6,507 bases of DNA from Acidobacteriaceae bacterium (GTDB taxonomy: Bacteria > Acidobacteriota > Terriglobia > Terriglobales > Acidobacteriaceae): positions 377 to 6,883 of the forward strand of contig PLBX01000455.1 in assembly GCA_003135495.1 (NCBI GenBank), in the 5' to 3' direction. The notes beneath the pieces were generated by a model that had not been told where the DNA came from, ran no database searches, and worked only from the letters and a program-made list of their open reading frames with translations. Positions 1 to 6,507 of the stretch are shown piece by piece. Numbering within the stretch: position 1 is the first letter of the stretch; each line of letters starts with the position of its first letter. A program made the translations under genes and the position numbers.

Positions 1-113
1 GGATTCTCTGTTACCGGAAGCTGGGTTCGAGCCTCGAGCGGCCATATGCGCTCGTATACCGTACACCAGGAGCGGAGAGCAAGAGGCGGGAAAAGGTCAA
101 TGGGCGCGGTTGG
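1..113. other. Non-coding flank with no recognisable gene
   Basis: This stretch lies downstream of the membrane diguanylate cyclase gene, whose stop codon is at 114-116 on the minus strand. Two plus-strand frames stay open through it, but their translations are arginine-rich, resemble no family I know, and run on into the antisense of the cyclase gene. A small GC-rich inverted repeat is visible: CGAGCG at 35-40 and CGCTCG at 49-54, around an 8-nt loop. Neither strand has a T-tract after the stem, so it does not read as a standard intrinsic terminator. It may be the edge of a longer intergenic region. Confidence 0.5.
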
Positions 114-2273
114 TTACGTTGTTTCGGTTGCCAGTGCCGGATTCGTTTCGGTGAGCTCTGATTCAGGCAATCCAGCTGCGGGACGGGCGACGACGACCCG
201 GTCGCGACCAGCGCGCTTGGCTTCGTAGAGAGCGTCGTCAGCGAACTTGAGGAGCAGGTCGAAGCGATCTGTAGTCTCATCGAAGGCAGCGACGCCGATC
301 GAAACGGTAATTGTACTTGTGGTCTGCGCGTCGGGGTCGGCGCGGTGTCCCCTGAATCGGCTGCAGATTTCCTCAGCGCGCGCAGAGGCCTGTCGAAGGG
401 AGCACTCGGGCAGAATGAGGGCGAATTCTTCCCCACCATAACGGCAGGCTACGTCTTCGGCGCGGATGCAGCGCTGGAGAGTCTCTCCGACAGAGGCCAA
501 CGCCCTGTCGCCGGCGGAGTGTCCGAAGGTGTCGTTATAGCGTTTGAAGTGGTCGAGATCGAGCATCATGACGGAGAGGGGGCGGCGTTTCCGGCGAGCG
601 GAGTGGAGTTCGCGATCGAGGAACTCCTGCATGTAGCGGCGGTTGTACAGGCCGGTGAGGGGGTCGCGGATCGCCTCCAATCGGAGAGATTCACGGAGGT
701 TAAGATTGGCAACCGCGACCGCGATGTATTCGGCGACGGTGGCCGCGATCTGACCGCGCCGAGCAAACGAGTCGGAGTCCAGGTAGTAGTCGGGAGCCGG
801 GGATAGAGGATCATTGTTCTGGATGGACAGGATTCCCATGGCTTCGCCGCTGGCGACGAGAGGAATGCAGACCGAAGGGCCTTCCCCAAGCAGGTGAGAG
901 CAACGCGGGTCAGAACGTCCACCGGGGTGAAGGTGGGTGCGTCCGCGGCGAACTGCCCAGCATTGTTCGGGCGTAAAGATCCGGTCGGTGGGACAGATTC
1001 CCCATTCGGAGACGGACTCAAGGCGGTCTTTGGAACGGCTGAGCAGGGCGATGGATCCGGATGCTCCTGGAAAAAGACGGCGCAAGCGCTCCGGGATGAG
1101 GCGAAAGACTTCTTGCCTGGAGGCGCAGGCCTGGAGGAGGCTTCCGAGTTCGCTGATCTGGGTAATTTCGGCGGTTTGGCGATGGGCATTGTCGAGCAAG
1201 AGACCGACTCTTTCGTGGGAGGCCGTCAGGTCTTTTTGCGCGGCTTTGCGTTGCGCGATTTCCTGCTGCTGGTGGAACTGGGTAAGGGCCAACCGCAAGG
1301 TGAAAGCGAGTAGCGATGCAGCGATCGCCACGTCCGTGAGGACTGATCCGTAAACCTGTTTCCAGCGGTCCATCAGCAAACTAATACCGCAGAGCATCGC
1401 AACCAAAACCAGGTTGGTGACGAGGAAGCTGAGGAAATTCGCGGGCTCCGCGGTAGGCGGTGGCTCGGGAGCAGGGGGCCAAGTAAGGGCGATAAGCCCG
1501 GCGACGACCTGAGGAATCGCCCAGCACAGGTTGAACCACACGGCGGCGGTGACATAGTGGTTCAGGTCGATCCAGTCACCGATGAAGGTTGCGACCGCGC
1601 AGACGAGCAGGAAGAGCGCCAAGCGGCGCAGGAGGCTGCGGTTGCTGACAATGCCGGCGAACTGCAGGCGCACGAAGGCTGCGATCAGCAGGAGCAAGCT
1701 TTGCGCGTTGCTGATGTCCAAATTGCGCAGGAGCGCGTCGGCGGGCAACATGCGCTGCACAGGGACAAAGAAGAAGGTGGAGTAGACGAGGCCAACGACG
1801 ATCGCGATCTGGAAGAGATCGAGGAAGATCTCGGACTTTACACGCGCGCACCTGTTTCCCGCCGGAAGGAACAGCATCATCACTACTGGGGCGCCATAAA
1901 GGAAGTAGAGCAGGCGCCAGGTGGAATCAGACAAGATAGTTTGGTCAAACAGGGCTCCGTAGGCTTGGAGGGCTGTTGGAACGAGCAAGACCACGAGGAC
2001 GGTGGCGAACAGGAACCAGAACAGGGCAGCGATGCCTTGCGCGCGCCGGAATGCTGTCCAAGTGCAAGCGAGCGCGAGAAAACTACTAAGAACGACGCTG
2101 GACAAAGCAACGCTGAGTCCCGAGCGCCCGGTTCCGAGCACGAGGAAGCCGAGCACCTGGGCGAAGGCAAGAGCCGCGAAAAGAATGCCCGCGAACCAAG
2201 GTTGGCGGAGGTTCGCGAACGCAATGAGGCGGAAGCCACGAGAACCGTCGAATTTAACTGGCTTAGCTATCAA
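114..2273 (-). CDS. Membrane-anchored GAF-GGDEF diguanylate cyclase
   Basis: Predicted diguanylate cyclase, which makes c-di-GMP from two GTP at the inner face of the cytoplasmic membrane. The 719-residue product opens with about ten hydrophobic segments (roughly residues 26-330). A proline-rich stretch (265-277) separates the last two from the rest. A short helical linker (about 332-370) leads to a GAF domain (about 371-525) and then a GGDEF domain (about 533-697). Catalytic features are intact: DPLTGLYNRR (537-546), metal-site Asp572 in LDLDHFK, GHSAGD (584-589) and the GGEEF A-site (613-617, DNA 423-437). RAED at 604-607, five residues before GGEEF, fits the RxxD product-inhibition I-site, so feedback inhibition is likely. 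The C-terminal tail is polar and unstructured-looking. The start is a TTG at 2273-2271. The frame is closed upstream by a TGA at 2336-2334 with no ATG or GTG between, and no clear Shine-Dalgarno is seen, so the N-terminus is uncertain. The membrane domain matches no named sensor class I can identify, so its signal is unknown. Confidence 0.93.
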   Translation of the reverse strand: MIAKPVKFDGSRGFRLIAFANLRQPWFAGILFAALAFAQVLGFLVLGTGRSGLSVALSSVVLSSFLALACTWTAFRRAQGIAALFWFLFATVLVVLLVPTALQAYGALFDQTILSDSTWRLLYFLYGAPVVMMLFLPAGNRCARVKSEIFLDLFQIAIVVGLVYSTFFFVPVQRMLPADALLRNLDISNAQSLLLLIAAFVRLQFAGIVSNRSLLRRLALFLLVCAVATFIGDWIDLNHYVTAAVWFNLCWAIPQVVAGLIALTWPPAPEPPPTAEPANFLSFLVTNLVLVAMLCGISLLMDRWKQVYGSVLTDVAIAASLLAFTLRLALTQFHQQQEIAQRKAAQKDLTASHERVGLLLDNAHRQTAEITQISELGSLLQACASRQEVFRLIPERLRRLFPGASGSIALLSRSKDRLESVSEWGICPTDRIFTPEQCWAVRRGRTHLHPGGRSDPRCSHLLGEGPSVCIPLVASGEAMGILSIQNNDPLSPAPDYYLDSDSFARRGQIAATVAEYIAVAVANLNLRESLRLEAIRDPLTGLYNRRYMQEFLDRELHSARRKRRPLSVMMLDLDHFKRYNDTFGHSAGDRALASVGETLQRCIRAEDVACRYGGEEFALILPECSLRQASARAEEICSRFRGHRADPDAQTTSTITVSIGVAAFDETTDRFDLLLKFADDALYEAKRAGRDRVVVARPAAGLPESELTETNPALATETT

Positions 2274-2328
2274 TTGGCGAGAGTTACGATCACTTATGGT
2301 TGCATCGGCTGGAACAGGGGAAATCTTA

Positions 2329-2368
2329 AATCTTCACTCTGTTTCGCGAATCTTCTTTCTGTTTCGGC
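2329..2368. repeat. Imperfect 20-bp tandem direct repeat, two copies
   Basis: Two adjacent 20-bp units, AATCTTCACTCTGTTTCGCG (2329-2348) and AATCTTCTTTCTGTTTCGGC (2349-2368), agree at 16 of 20 positions and share the exact core TCTGTTTCG. A shorter doublet of AAATCTT (2321-2327 and 2328-2334) overlaps the left end. A 20-bp period is close to two helical turns, so equivalent bases face the same side of the helix, as in binding sites for cooperating regulator dimers. The units lie about 55-95 bp upstream of the minus-strand cyclase start. An operator role is inference; the repeat itself is seen directly. Confidence 0.5.
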
Positions 2369-2544
2369 CATTGCGATTTTCAATCCGAGATTTGAATAGT
2401 TTCGCTGAGCGATTCTGCATTTCCAAGACGCCCCAACAATCTTCACGGGTTAAGACCTGCAGCAAGTATGAGGTTCCTATCGGGACTGAAGCATGGGAGA
2501 CGACCTTCGCATGACTTTCGTAATCGGATGAGGGGCGATGCGCG

Positions 2545-2573
2545 TTGCTGGGCTCCGTGGCGGCTCCTAGAAT
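2545..2573 (+). promoter_or_regulatory. Sigma70-like promoter of the TPR-GAF-GGDEF gene
   Basis: A -35 box TTGCTG (2545-2550) and a -10 box TAGAAT (2568-2573, five of six bases matching TATAAT) are separated by the optimal 17 bp. Transcription would start near 2580, giving a short leader of about 24 nt before the ATG at 2604. The leader has no strong Shine-Dalgarno: the nearest purine run, AAGGCGG, is about 23 nt from the ATG and overlaps the predicted transcription start. Translation may therefore begin without a classical ribosome binding site. Confidence 0.6.
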
Positions 2574-2603
2574 CAAGGCGGAATCATTGTCGCAAGACCA
2601 CCC

Positions 2604-5189
2604 ATGTCGGAAAACCCTAATCGTGCCGAAATAGCCCGCCGCGTCGAAAAGGCGGAAAAGCTCTTGCAAAAGGGTAAGACGGCCGACGCCCTCGCGGAAT
2701 ACCTGCAAATCCTGGAAAGCGATCAAAAGAATGACAATGTCAGGCAGATGGCGGCCGATTTATGCCTCTCATTGAACAAGGGGCCGCAAGCCGTCAAACT
2801 GCTCGGAGAGCTGTTTGAACGCCAGGTGGCAGCAGCCGACGCGACCCGCGCCAGCCTCACCTACAAGAAATTGGCGCGATACGCTAATCCCTCGTGGGAG
2901 CAGAAGGTTCGGTTCGGCCAGTTGCTCGAACAATCCAATAAAAAACTGGCGATTGGAACTTACGAAAACGCGCTCGAAGAACTGCAGAAACAGGGCCGCA
3001 AAGAAGAAGGATTGCTGGTTCTGCGGCGCATAGTCAATCTTGATCCATCACAGCCCAACCATCTCCGGATGGCCGAACTTTCGGCGGAATTGGGCGAGCA
3101 CGTGATGGCCGCCCAGTCATTTCTGCAATTGGCGGAACTTACACAAAGTTCAGGTGGGACCGCTGCGCCCTGGTTCGAGCGTGCCTATTCCGAGAATCCG
3201 ACCGATGCGAATATTGCTCTCGCTTATGGCAAGAGCCTGCTGGCTCGAGGTGAGGCGGGCGCTGCAATTTTCATTTTCGAGCCGCTTGTGCAATCCCCGG
3301 ACGCGTCGGTTGAGTTGCGCGAGCTGTATGCGCAAGCGCTTCTCTCTGCAAATCGCTGCCTCGAAAGCGAACCGCTAATCTGGCAAATGTTTGAGCAAAA
3401 TCCGGCTCGCATGCATCAGGTCGTGAATCTGATTGGAAAGATGATCGATTCTGATCTCGATGCGGAAGCAGTCGAGTTGGCCCGCAAGCTCGAAGCCTTC
3501 CAGCGGCGCCGCGGCGAACGGCGTTCGTTCATTACAACCATGCAGGAATTGTTGGCCACGCACCGCCCATCGGCAGAGATGCTGGAATTTCTAGCCGAAC
3601 TCTTTAATGCAACCAATCGCGAATCAGATTACGCGCAGGCGCTGCTGAAGCTCTTTGATCTCTATTGCACGAAACACAATTACCAGAAGGCTGGAGAATG
3701 TCTGGACCGCGCCGCTGAAGTCGATCCCTATGAGCCCGGTCACCAAAAACGCTTGGAAGCGTTGCGAGGCAAAATCGACGACCAGCGTTTCAACGGTATC
3801 GCATCGCGTTTTGCCGCGTCGAAGAAGGAGCCTGAGCAGACCGTCAAAATTCAGGAACCAACGTTAGGTGCAGCCGCTCTGCAAGACCTGATGCTGCAAG
3901 CTGAGATTCTCGTGCAATACGGAATGCGCACCAAGGCCATCGAGCGCCTCCAGCGCATTCAGGAGCTTTTTCCCGGCGAGGAACAGCGCAACCAGGAACT
4001 GCAGAAACTCTACATCGCAGCCGGTATCGAACCGAAATACGCGAAGTCTCAGAACGCTGCGGCGCAAGCTGCCACATCGCCTGCAGCTATCGACCAGCCA
4101 GCAGCGGCCGTCGCACCATCTGCCGCCCAGTCGGCAAGCGATGTAGCTGACGTTAGCAGCCTGGCGAAAGTGGCTGAGATCACGCGTAAGCTCTACCACC
4201 AGGGAAATGCGGAAGGAGTCTTAAAAACCGCAGCCAACGAGATCGGCGCCAACTGGCGAGCTGCGCGCTGTATAGCTGCCCTGCGCAAGCCCGGCCTGCC
4301 GCCCTCGAGCGTCCAGGAGTATCACATGGACGCGTTGATCCCAGCCAGTTCCTCGGCCCTGGTAAGTCTGGTGGAACCGCTGCAGGACTTGGCCGTGACG
4401 CGCGGCACCGTGACCATCAGCGACGCGAAAAATGCTCCGGAATTAGTAGGTGTACGCAAAGCCATCGAAGAGTTACAGATCGAATCGTTGCTCGCTCTTC
4501 CGTTGACCGAAGGCAACGACCAGATCGGCGTGCTGATCCTGACTCAGGACAAGAGCCGGACTTGGAAGCCTTCCGAAGTGCTGGTGATTCGTACCTTGAG
4601 CGATCAGGTATTGATCGCCTTGAACAACGCCGGACTGCGCCGCTTGGTAAAGAATCTTTCCGTGACCGATGAGAAATCGGGACTGTTGAAGCGTGCTTCC
4701 TATCTCGACCTGTTACAAGCGGAAACCCGGCGCGGCTTGCAGCAGGGAACCGCCGTAACCGTGTTGCTGATGAAGTTTGGACGGCGCAGCGCCCTGATCC
4801 GAGAACACGGCGAGCAGGCGGTGACGGCCGTAATGGAGCAAATTGGCCAGCTCTTTTCCGGAAACATCCGCTCCAACGACCTGGCATTTCGCTATGAAGC
4901 AACCACGGTCGCGCTGGTCTTAGGCGATACCGGAGAAAAGGAAGCCTTGCTCGCAGTGGAAAAATTAAAGCGTCTCCTTGCCGAAGTCCGTTTTCCCGGC
5001 AAAGATAAAGCTGTCGAGTTCAGCGCTGGCCTAGCGCAGGCAGTCATGCGCCAACATTTCGATCCGGTCGACATCGTCACGGAAGTCGCGAACCGCGCCG
5101 ATCAAGCCATGGAATTGGCCGTAGCTCAAGGCGTCGGAAAAATCGTGAGCCAGCCTCCGCAGTTCGCCGCCGCTGCAGCCATGGCGTAA
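2604..5189 (+). CDS. TPR protein with GAF and degenerate GGDEF domains (candidate c-di-GMP receptor)
   Basis: 861-residue soluble protein with no signal peptide or membrane segment. Residues 1-475 form TPR-like helical pairs, clearest at 12-60, 115-175, 200-232, 325-378 and 425-470, which usually serve as protein-binding scaffolds. An Ala/Gln/Pro-rich linker (about 484-512) follows. A GAF domain (about 545-678) comes next, containing VQEYH (570-574) and the core strand IGVLILTQD. The C-terminus (about 682-848) has a GGDEF fold with DEKSGLLKR where active enzymes have DxLTGLxNR. Alignment by eye with the neighbouring cyclase puts Lys724 at the metal-site Asp, HGEQAV at GHxxGD, and EATTV (765-769) at GGEEF, so cyclase activity should be absent. 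RSND (756-759) stands exactly five residues before EATTV, at the I-site position, so c-di-GMP binding remains possible. The ATG at 2604 fits the promoter just upstream. It is divergent from the active cyclase gene, and a shared pathway is plausible. The domain calls are firm; the receptor role is inference. Confidence 0.92.
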   Translation: MSENPNRAEIARRVEKAEKLLQKGKTADALAEYLQILESDQKNDNVRQMAADLCLSLNKGPQAVKLLGELFERQVAAADATRASLTYKKLARYANPSWEQKVRFGQLLEQSNKKLAIGTYENALEELQKQGRKEEGLLVLRRIVNLDPSQPNHLRMAELSAELGEHVMAAQSFLQLAELTQSSGGTAAPWFERAYSENPTDANIALAYGKSLLARGEAGAAIFIFEPLVQSPDASVELRELYAQALLSANRCLESEPLIWQMFEQNPARMHQVVNLIGKMIDSDLDAEAVELARKLEAFQRRRGERRSFITTMQELLATHRPSAEMLEFLAELFNATNRESDYAQALLKLFDLYCTKHNYQKAGECLDRAAEVDPYEPGHQKRLEALRGKIDDQRFNGIASRFAASKKEPEQTVKIQEPTLGAAALQDLMLQAEILVQYGMRTKAIERLQRIQELFPGEEQRNQELQKLYIAAGIEPKYAKSQNAAAQAATSPAAIDQPAAAVAPSAAQSASDVADVSSLAKVAEITRKLYHQGNAEGVLKTAANEIGANWRAARCIAALRKPGLPPSSVQEYHMDALIPASSSALVSLVEPLQDLAVTRGTVTISDAKNAPELVGVRKAIEELQIESLLALPLTEGNDQIGVLILTQDKSRTWKPSEVLVIRTLSDQVLIALNNAGLRRLVKNLSVTDEKSGLLKRASYLDLLQAETRRGLQQGTAVTVLLMKFGRRSALIREHGEQAVTAVMEQIGQLFSGNIRSNDLAFRYEATTVALVLGDTGEKEALLAVEKLKRLLAEVRFPGKDKAVEFSAGLAQAVMRQHFDPVDIVTEVANRADQAMELAVAQGVGKIVSQPPQFAAAAAMA

Positions 5190-5192
5190 AGT

Positions 5193-5232
5193 CAGTTCTC
5201 AGTTCTCAGTTCTCAGTTCTCAGTTCTCAGTT
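5193..5232 (+). repeat. 7-bp tandem repeat array (CAGTTCT, about 5.7 copies)
   Basis: Five perfect head-to-tail copies of CAGTTCT (5193-5227) are followed by a partial CAGTT (5228-5232). The array begins four bases after the stop codon of the TPR gene. Arrays of this kind can change copy number by replication slippage. I recall similar CAGTTCTCAGTT runs in intergenic DNA of Acidobacteriota, but I cannot verify that here. Because it is outside any reading frame, copy-number changes would not alter a protein, though they would change the length and register of the adjoining hairpin. Confidence 0.9.
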
Positions 5233-5293
5233 AGAACGCTCGTTAAAGGGTTGTTGCTTTTACTGAGAGCTGCACAACTGACAACTGAGAACT
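5194..5293. repeat. Long imperfect inverted repeat able to form a hairpin
   Basis: The tandem array (left arm 5194-5224) is matched by a diverged reverse-complement array at 5262-5293. The best block is AGTTCTCAGTT (5194-5204) against AACTGAGAACT (5283-5293), 11 perfect pairs. Continuing inward gives 17 more Watson-Crick pairs and one G-T wobble, broken by two C-C mismatches and one bulge, around a 37-nt loop. The stem could form in RNA from either strand. It lies between the TPR gene and the thiolase gene, so it may end transcription, protect a 3' end, or be a dispersed repeat. No T-tract follows on the plus strand (the next bases are TCTCGCCCCCTCC), so it is not a standard intrinsic terminator in that direction. 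Confidence 0.65.
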
Positions 5294-5306
5294 TCTCGCC
5301 CCCTCC

Positions 5307-5315
5307 TGTTAAACT
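5307..5315 (+). promoter_or_regulatory. Possible extended -10 element before the thiolase gene
   Basis: TGT followed by TAAACT resembles an extended -10 (TGn plus a hexamer matching TATAAT at four of six bases), about 48 bp before the thiolase ATG. No -35 box stands at the usual distance: the best hexamer, CTGACA (5278-5283), is 26 bp away, too far. A second AT-rich hexamer, TATAAG (5348-5353), lies only 9 bp before the ATG and would imply a nearly leaderless message. Neither is convincing alone. Confidence 0.2.
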
Positions 5316-5362
5316 CACAAGTTGGCCTCGGCCAGCGCACTCCTTCTTATAAGCAGGCCCTC

Positions 5363-6507
5363 ATGTTGAAACCCGGAGACGTCGCTATTGTCAGCGGAGC
5401 TCGCACTCCTTTTGGACGCTACTGCGGAAAAATCAAAGATTACACCGCGCAGGAACTAGGCGCGGTGGCGTCGAAAGCTGCCATCGAGCGCGCCGGAATC
5501 GGCCCCGAACACTTCGATCATGCAGTCTTCGGAAACGCGCAGCAGACCTCGGGTGACGCGCTCTATGGCGCGCGGCACGCCGCATTGCGCGCGGGATTGC
5601 CGATCGAGACTCCTGCACTGACGGTGAATCGGCTTTGCGGCTCGGGTATGCAGGCGATTGTCAGTGCGGCGCAGATGATCCAAACGGAAGAAGCGAAAAT
5701 CGTGCTTGCAGGCGGAATGGAATCCATGTCGCAGGCGCCGTTTTCAATTCGCGGGCGCGACGGCTTCACGCTGGCTCCGGGCGGCAAGCTGGAAGACTCG
5801 CTGATGGTCGCGCTGCTCGATTCCTATTGCGGACTTTACATGGCGAACACCGCCGAACTTTACGGCGAGCAGCAAGGCATCACGCGCCAGGCGCAGGATG
5901 AATTCGCGTTGCGCTCGCAGCAGAAAGCCGATGATGCGTACAAAGCTGGACGCATCCAGGAGGAACTGACGCCAGTGCCGCTGCGGAATTCGAAGGGCGA
6001 GCCGACCGGAGAGATGCTGACTGAAGACGATCATCGGCGTCCGCAAACCACAATCGAAGGCCTGGCCAAGCTGCGCGCGGCGTTTGGCCCAAACTCAGGA
6101 AAGCCTGGAACCGTAACAGCGGGCAATGCCAGCGGAATCGTCGACGGCGCAGCCGCAGTCGTAGTCATGTCGCTCGATCAGGCGCAGCGCAGAAATCTGA
6201 ATCCGCTGGGCCGCATTATTAACTGGGGAGTTGCGGGAGTCGATCCGAAGTTAATGGGGCGTGGTCCGGTTCCAGCGACGAAACTTGCGTTGCAGCGCGC
6301 GGGGCTGACTTTGGATTACATCGATCTGATCGAAGTGAACGAGGCTTTCGCGGCGCAGTATCTTGGAGTGGAAAAAGAATTGGGACTTGATCGCGAAAAA
6401 GTGAATGTGAATGGGGGAGCGATTGCGCTGGGGCATCCGCTGGGAGCGACCGGGACGCGCCTCGTGATCACCCTGCTGTATGAGTTGCGGCGGCGGAAGA
6501 AGAAGTA
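5363..6507 (+). CDS. Thiolase, acetyl-CoA acyltransferase family (3' end beyond window)
   Basis: Thiolase-family enzyme that either cleaves 3-ketoacyl-CoA with CoA (beta-oxidation) or condenses two acetyl-CoA into acetoacetyl-CoA; the sequence alone does not settle which. The frame is open from the ATG at 5363 to the window edge, giving 381 complete codons. Seen in order: [12 protein letters not shown] (7-18); nucleophile Cys92 in [19 protein letters not shown] (116-126); [11 protein letters not shown] (179-189); [14 protein letters not shown] (252-265); NEAFA with Asn326; and [16 protein letters not shown] (351-366) with His358. The second catalytic Cys, normally in a C-x-GGG motif, would lie just past the edge. 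The last two bases are TA. Family members commonly have a Tyr-Gly after this basic stretch, so the codon is more likely Tyr than a stop, with about 20-25 residues missing. A weak CAGG (5354-5357) precedes the ATG by five bases. The upstream repeat region suggests transcription independent of the TPR gene. Confidence 0.95.
   Translation, partial: MLKPGDVAIVSGARTPFGRYCGKIKDYTAQELGAVASKAAIERAGIGPEHFDHAVFGNAQQTSGDALYGARHAALRAGLPIETPALTVNRLCGSGMQAIVSAAQMIQTEEAKIVLAGGMESMSQAPFSIRGRDGFTLAPGGKLEDSLMVALLDSYCGLYMANTAELYGEQQGITRQAQDEFALRSQQKADDAYKAGRIQEELTPVPLRNSKGEPTGEMLTEDDHRRPQTTIEGLAKLRAAFGPNSGKPGTVTAGNASGIVDGAAAVVVMSLDQAQRRNLNPLGRIINWGVAGVDPKLMGRGPVPATKLALQRAGLTLDYIDLIEVNEAFAAQYLGVEKELGLDREKVNVNGGAIALGHPLGATGTRLVITLLYELRRRKKK

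Larger units (their letters stand above)
2274..2603. other. Divergent intergenic region between the two GGDEF-family genes
   Basis: This 330-bp gap separates the starts of two genes read in opposite directions, so it must hold the control elements of both. A 20-bp tandem repeat lies nearer the minus-strand gene and a sigma70-like promoter lies just before the plus-strand gene; both are listed separately. No convincing -35/-10 pair was found for the minus-strand gene. The middle part (about 2400-2540) has no feature I can name. Short open frames cross it, for example a 50-codon plus-strand frame from 2468 that runs into the TPR gene, but none has a ribosome binding site or recognisable content. 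Confidence 0.6.

Noticed and set aside
21..37. A tRNA T-arm-like sequence (GGTTCGAGCC)
   Set aside because: The flanking stem pairs poorly, there is no anticodon or acceptor stem nearby, and no CCA end follows.
345..806. A 153-codon plus-strand open frame opposite the GGDEF domain
   Set aside because: It is exactly antisense to conserved GGDEF codons, so its openness is a by-product of GC-rich codon use.
1557..2399. A 280-codon plus-strand open frame antisense to the membrane part of the cyclase
   Set aside because: Its product is rich in Glu, Gln, Arg and Ala, the expected mirror of hydrophobic codons on the other strand. It resembles no family, and the minus-strand gene has clear domains.
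2334..2726. A 130-codon minus-strand open frame spanning the divergent intergenic region
   Set aside because: It overlaps the promoter and the start of the TPR gene on the opposite strand, has no ribosome binding site and no recognisable sequence.
4417..4902. A 161-codon minus-strand open frame inside the TPR-GAF-GGDEF gene
   Set aside because: It is Arg- and Ser-rich, has no family resemblance, and lies wholly within a gene with recognisable domains.
5193..5232. A CRISPR array
   Set aside because: The units are 7 bp and directly adjoining, with no spacers and no cas genes.
5194..5300. An intrinsic terminator after the TPR gene
   Set aside because: The stem is long but AT/GC mixed, the loop is large and no U-tract follows on the plus strand, so a classical terminator cannot be claimed.

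Overview
The window looks like chromosomal DNA from a moderately GC-rich, free-living bacterium. The general style is compatible with Acidobacteriota: a TPR-GAF-GGDEF protein, a TAGAAT-type -10 element, and 7-bp CAGTTCT intergenic repeats that I recall from that phylum. No marker gene is present, so this placement is an inference. There is no sign of phage, insertion sequence, CRISPR array, rRNA or tRNA.

Layout. Positions 1-113 hold no convincing gene. On the minus strand, 114-2273 encodes a polytopic membrane protein with a GAF domain and an intact GGEEF diguanylate cyclase domain, including the RxxD inhibitory site. A 330-bp divergent intergenic region (2274-2603) follows. It carries an imperfect 20-bp tandem direct repeat and a good sigma70-like promoter (TTGCTG, 17 bp, TAGAAT) facing right. 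On the plus strand, 2604-5189 encodes an 861-residue soluble protein with TPR-like helical repeats, a GAF domain and a degenerate GGDEF domain. That domain has lost its catalytic signature but keeps an RxxD at the I-site position. The next gap (5190-5362) holds a 7-bp tandem repeat array and a diverged inverted copy that can pair with it. From 5363 to the right edge runs a thiolase (acetyl-CoA acyltransferase family), cut by the window just before its second catalytic cysteine.

How the genes may work together. The divergent pair pairs a likely c-di-GMP producer (membrane sensor plus active GGDEF) with a cytoplasmic protein whose degenerate GGDEF could read c-di-GMP through its I-site while its TPRs hold partners. 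This source-and-reader idea is the most interesting hypothesis here, but it is inferred from residues and gene order only. The thiolase belongs to central acyl-CoA metabolism (beta-oxidation, or acetoacetyl-CoA formation). It is probably a separate transcription unit, because the repeat region lies between it and the TPR gene.
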